Assembly (NCBI GenBank): GCA_964607575.1 | Contig: CAZSLS010000001.1 | Location: 46,043 to 110,042 of the forward strand | Reading direction: 5' to 3' | DNA from: BS750m-G57 sp964607575 | Lineage (GTDB): Bacteria > Planctomycetota > Phycisphaerae > SM23-33 | DNA length: 64,000 nt | Shown: piece by piece, positions 62,051-64,000 of the stretch | Numbering within the stretch: position 1 is the stretch's first letter | Layout: each line of letters begins with the position of its first letter | Made by a program: the position numbers and the translations under genes | Notes under the pieces: model-generated | Seen by the model: only the letters and a program-made list of their open reading frames with translations | Told to the model about the DNA's origin: nothing | Database searches by the model: none

Positions 62051-62953
62051 TTACTTGCGGCCTCTGCGCCTGCGTAGCAAGGCCAAACCGCCCAACGCCA
62101 GGAAAGACATCGTGGCGGGTTCGGGTACTGTTCCGAAATGGCTGTTGTGGTCCAGGACGGCCCATACTGTATCCGAGTCGATATCAACGCCAAAGCTGCC
62201 GAGATAGTTGCTCAGGGTGGCCTCGCCTATATGGTGGTCCGCGGCAAACGTGGCGTACGAACCCTTGTAGTTGGCAACGGCGCTGCCTCCGGTGGTGGAA
62301 TTGCCTTCGACCGCGTTGACCCACTCGTCGTAGCCCGCAAGAGCGCCCACGTAGTCGGTATCTATAGCAAACCAGCCCAGGTATATCTTGTCCAAACGGG
62401 CGAGACCTTCTTCCAGAGTCTCTTCGGGAAGCCTTGGCCAGGGATCAGGCGTTTCATGCCACCTTAGCGTACCTTCGTCATAGTTCGTCTCGAGTACATA
62501 AGTTCCGACAACACCATTGATGTCCACAATATCGCTGACCATGTTATACCCGTCCCACGCCAATGCAATTCCAGGGTCGCCGGGATTGATACCGTCGCGA
62601 ATGTGCTGGCGCCCGTCCGGCGCCAGACCGAAACTCTGCCCGTCAATTTCGATATCCGTACGGGTGCGCCAAGCCATCGATACGGTCACCGCAGCTCCCG
62701 ATGTGTTCATGCCGGCCTTGAGGGAAGCCGTCGAGCCCAAATAGGCGCCGGGGATATCGATGCCCGTTACGGTTGATGAGACAGTGTTGTACAATCCGTT
62801 ATTGGCGATGTTAAACGTGTCGGGCGTTCCAAAGGTATACTGGTCCGTACCGCCGCTGTTGTGGGCGATCGCCCCGGAGGCCGATGTCGCAGACAGCACG
62901 AGGGCGCAGAACGACAGCGCAATGATAAACAGGGAGTGTTCAGGTGACTTCAT
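62051..62953 (-). CDS. PEP-CTERM sorting domain protein
   Basis: 300 residues; ATG at 62953. Signal peptide to about residue 28 (SATSASGA). The mature part is beta-rich, with Asn/Gly/Asp-rich segments (NGLYNTVSSTVTGIDIPG). The tail has VPEPATMS, hydrophobic LALGGLALL and RRRRGRK, the exosortase sorting signal. Similar in build to the PEP-CTERM protein at 30937-31536 but not the same protein. Extracellular or envelope-anchored. Confidence 0.88.
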   Translation of the reverse strand: MKSPEHSLFIIALSFCALVLSATSASGAIAHNSGGTDQYTFGTPDTFNIANNGLYNTVSSTVTGIDIPGAYLGSTASLKAGMNTSGAAVTVSMAWRTRTDIEIDGQSFGLAPDGRQHIRDGINPGDPGIALAWDGYNMVSDIVDINGVVGTYVLETNYDEGTLRWHETPDPWPRLPEETLEEGLARLDKIYLGWFAIDTDYVGALAGYDEWVNAVEGNSTTGGSAVANYKGSYATFAADHHIGEATLSNYLGSFGVDIDSDTVWAVLDHNSHFGTVPEPATMSFLALGGLALLRRRRGRK

Positions 62954-63157
62954 GATGTTCTTCCTCTTATTAAAGTTTGTACAGGCTCAATATCTTCAAC
63001 GTCGACAGGCTCAGTATCTTCGTTGAAAGGCTCGAATGAATAATACGCACGAATAGACCGATCTCAAAGAAGAAAATATTAATTGTGGTATGTTTTTTCC
63101 CTGTTCACTGCGGTGGTTCGCGGGCCTGTGAGGAGTTCTGTCTTTGCGGGCATGCAC

Positions 63158-63197
63158 AAAAAAAAGTGCAACCCCCTGCAATAGCAGAGGGTTGCAC
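63158..63197 (-). terminator. Intrinsic terminator, minus strand, next to a tRNA-3'-end-like sequence
   Basis: GTGCAACCCCCTGC (63166-63179) pairs with GCAGAGGGTTGCAC (63184-63197) with one mismatch around an AATA loop. On the minus strand it is followed by eight T. Just before it on that strand is TTCGAGTCTCCGTGGGGTCA (63201-63220), which looks like the T-arm and acceptor end of a tRNA, but no tRNA 5' part can be found, so the gene is not intact. Confidence 0.75.
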
Positions 63198-63200
63198 AGG

Positions 63201-63422
63201 ATGACCCCACGGAGACTCGAACAGGGGGACGTAACGAGCGGTAATTCCAAGGGTTTAGGGGAATCGACAGAATCAGGCGGTGCAGAATCCGGTGCAGATA
63301 AGCTGACTTCCGGGGATTACGGCCCCGATCTGCAGCGGGTGATCGACGTGTGGCCGACGCTGCCCGAGACAATGCGGCAGCACATTCTGGCCATGGTCGA
63401 AGCCTCACAGGTCAAGAACTAG
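63201..63422 (+). CDS. Small integrase-associated conserved protein
   Basis: About 73 residues if it starts at the ATG at 63201 (a frame of 92 residues is open from 63144, but it runs through the terminator). The conserved core is DLQRVIDVWPTLPETMRQHI followed by LAMVEA, which I know from small ORFs downstream of tyrosine recombinases in planctomycetes. Here no recombinase gene is nearby, so this may be a leftover. The first residues lie in the tRNA-like sequence and may not be translated. Confidence 0.5.
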   Translation: MTPRRLEQGDVTSGNSKGLGESTESGGAESGADKLTSGDYGPDLQRVIDVWPTLPETMRQHILAMVEASQVKN

Positions 63423-63929
63423 CGCACCGAGCCGGTGGCAGACCTCCGCCCGCCTTGACAATGCCACCGCACGACCGGCAGGCCCGCTCCACTTCGTTGT
63501 CCGGCCAACTGTCCAAAAGAGAAAACCCGTAAGAAAAGCTACCCGGAGAAAACGAGAGGATTATCGCATATCTGGACTGCATCCCGGCGGGCCAGCTGGA
63601 TGGGTGAGAGCGGCGAAGGTCGCTGAGACGCTCACCTAACCACCCACGGGTGAATCTGGAGTCACTTTGTGCTTGGGTTCAAAGTAGATGCCCGGCACAC
63701 AAGCAATCGGGCAGACTCATTCCTTTGAGTCTGCCCGGGATTGATAATCCGCGTGGTCTTGCCGTCGGTTGTGCGAACCCGGCGACCGGGTATGTTGGGC
63801 TTGGCGGCTACGGCTGACAATCACGTTAGTGAATCCGTCGGAGCCACGAGCTCCGCACCATCAAGCCATCAGGAGAGACCTTTTTACATTAGCAGATTAC
63901 CAGTTTTTCTTATTGTCCATAGTTGTCTA
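63423..63929. other. Intergenic region with a long hairpin
   Basis: No gene found in 507 bp. It contains a 12-bp perfect stem (63708-63719 with 63726-63737, CGGGCAGACTCA and its complement, 6-nt loop), possibly a terminator or a 3' structure for the minus-strand PEP-CTERM gene that ends at 63930. The rest looks like non-coding spacer with short GC-rich repeats. Confidence 0.5.
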
Positions 63930-64000
63930 TTACGCCCTCCGCCGTCGCCTGCGGAGAATCAAGAGTCCGCCGATCGCCAGCAGGCTCATCGTCGCCGGTT
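63930..64000 (-). CDS. PEP-CTERM protein, C-terminal end only
   Basis: The minus strand from the window edge reads PATMSLLAIGGLLILRRRR, a few more residues and then TAA (63930-63932). This is the sorting tail of a third PEP-CTERM protein whose body lies outside the window. Confidence 0.85.
   Translation of the reverse strand, partial: PATMSLLAIGGLLILRRRRRRA

Noticed and set aside
1..64000. CRISPR array, intact tRNA or rRNA gene, prophage
   Set aside because: No regularly spaced direct repeats, no complete cloverleaf and no phage structural genes were seen by eye.

Overview
The window looks like a stretch of chromosome from a member of the Planctomycetota, most likely class Phycisphaerae. 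The signs are high GC (about 60 percent by eye), three proteins with Phycisphaerae-style PEP-CTERM tails (PEPATMS, a hydrophobic stretch, then a run of Arg), many large secreted proteins of no known function, secreted carbohydrate-active proteins (GH113-like, sialate O-acetylesterase-like, ThuA/DUF6807, Gfo/Idh/MocA) and a small conserved ORF of the kind found beside planctomycete integrases. An NAD-linked formate dehydrogenase, folate/corrinoid one-carbon enzymes and no visible respiratory oxidase suggest an anaerobic or fermentative way of life. The lineage is inferred; there is no rRNA gene to confirm it.

Layout. 1-8.2 kb: the end of a c-haem-sensing histidine kinase, an acidic protein, a GH113-like hydrolase, a TPR protein, and two tandem sialate O-acetylesterase paralogues, one of which has lost catalytic residues. 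8.2-11.8 kb: a tightly overlapping hydroxyproline operon (4-hydroxyproline epimerase and a three-part D-hydroxyproline dehydrogenase). 12-16.5 kb: a UroD-like protein and a nagB-DUF4954 operon. 16.5-26.5 kb: formate and one-carbon metabolism. FdhD is preceded by an overlapping 58-residue Cys protein, followed by a NuoE/NuoF/FdhA formate dehydrogenase operon and a methyltetrahydrofolate methyltransferase. 26.5-29 kb: a VWA protein with 14-residue repeats and a secretin-N-domain-like protein.

29-34 kb is the accessory island: an AT-rich T4 Rnl2-type RNA ligase gene followed directly by an integron attC-like site, further attC-like boxes in the same orientation, a PEP-CTERM protein, an alpha/alpha-barrel secreted protein and an AT-rich membrane protein. 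34-48 kb: ThuA-DUF6807 and Gfo/Idh/MocA genes, several lineage-specific secreted proteins, a YmdB-type phosphodiesterase, an RDD/lipoprotein/zinc-ribbon block, a cyclodeaminase, a double M16 peptidase and a response regulator. 48-60.5 kb: housekeeping and stress genes (PriA, an HTH-PTS IIA protein, DUF58, an HtrA protease, a LamG protein, Hsp20, Lon, YggS, a DJ-1/PfpI protein). Between lon and yggS a near-consensus promoter leads straight into three consecutive perfect hairpins, a good candidate for an undescribed structured RNA. 60.5-64 kb: a decayed zone with an internally deleted IS, a SWIM-protein tail and a prepilin fragment, then a Tat-exported flavoprotein, a PEP-CTERM protein, a tRNA-3'-end-like sequence with a terminator and a small integrase-associated ORF, and finally the tail of a third PEP-CTERM gene cut by the window edge.

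The two leads I rate most worth pursuing are the structured RNA at 58.7-58.9 kb and the RNA-ligase/attC-like island at 29.2-33.9 kb.
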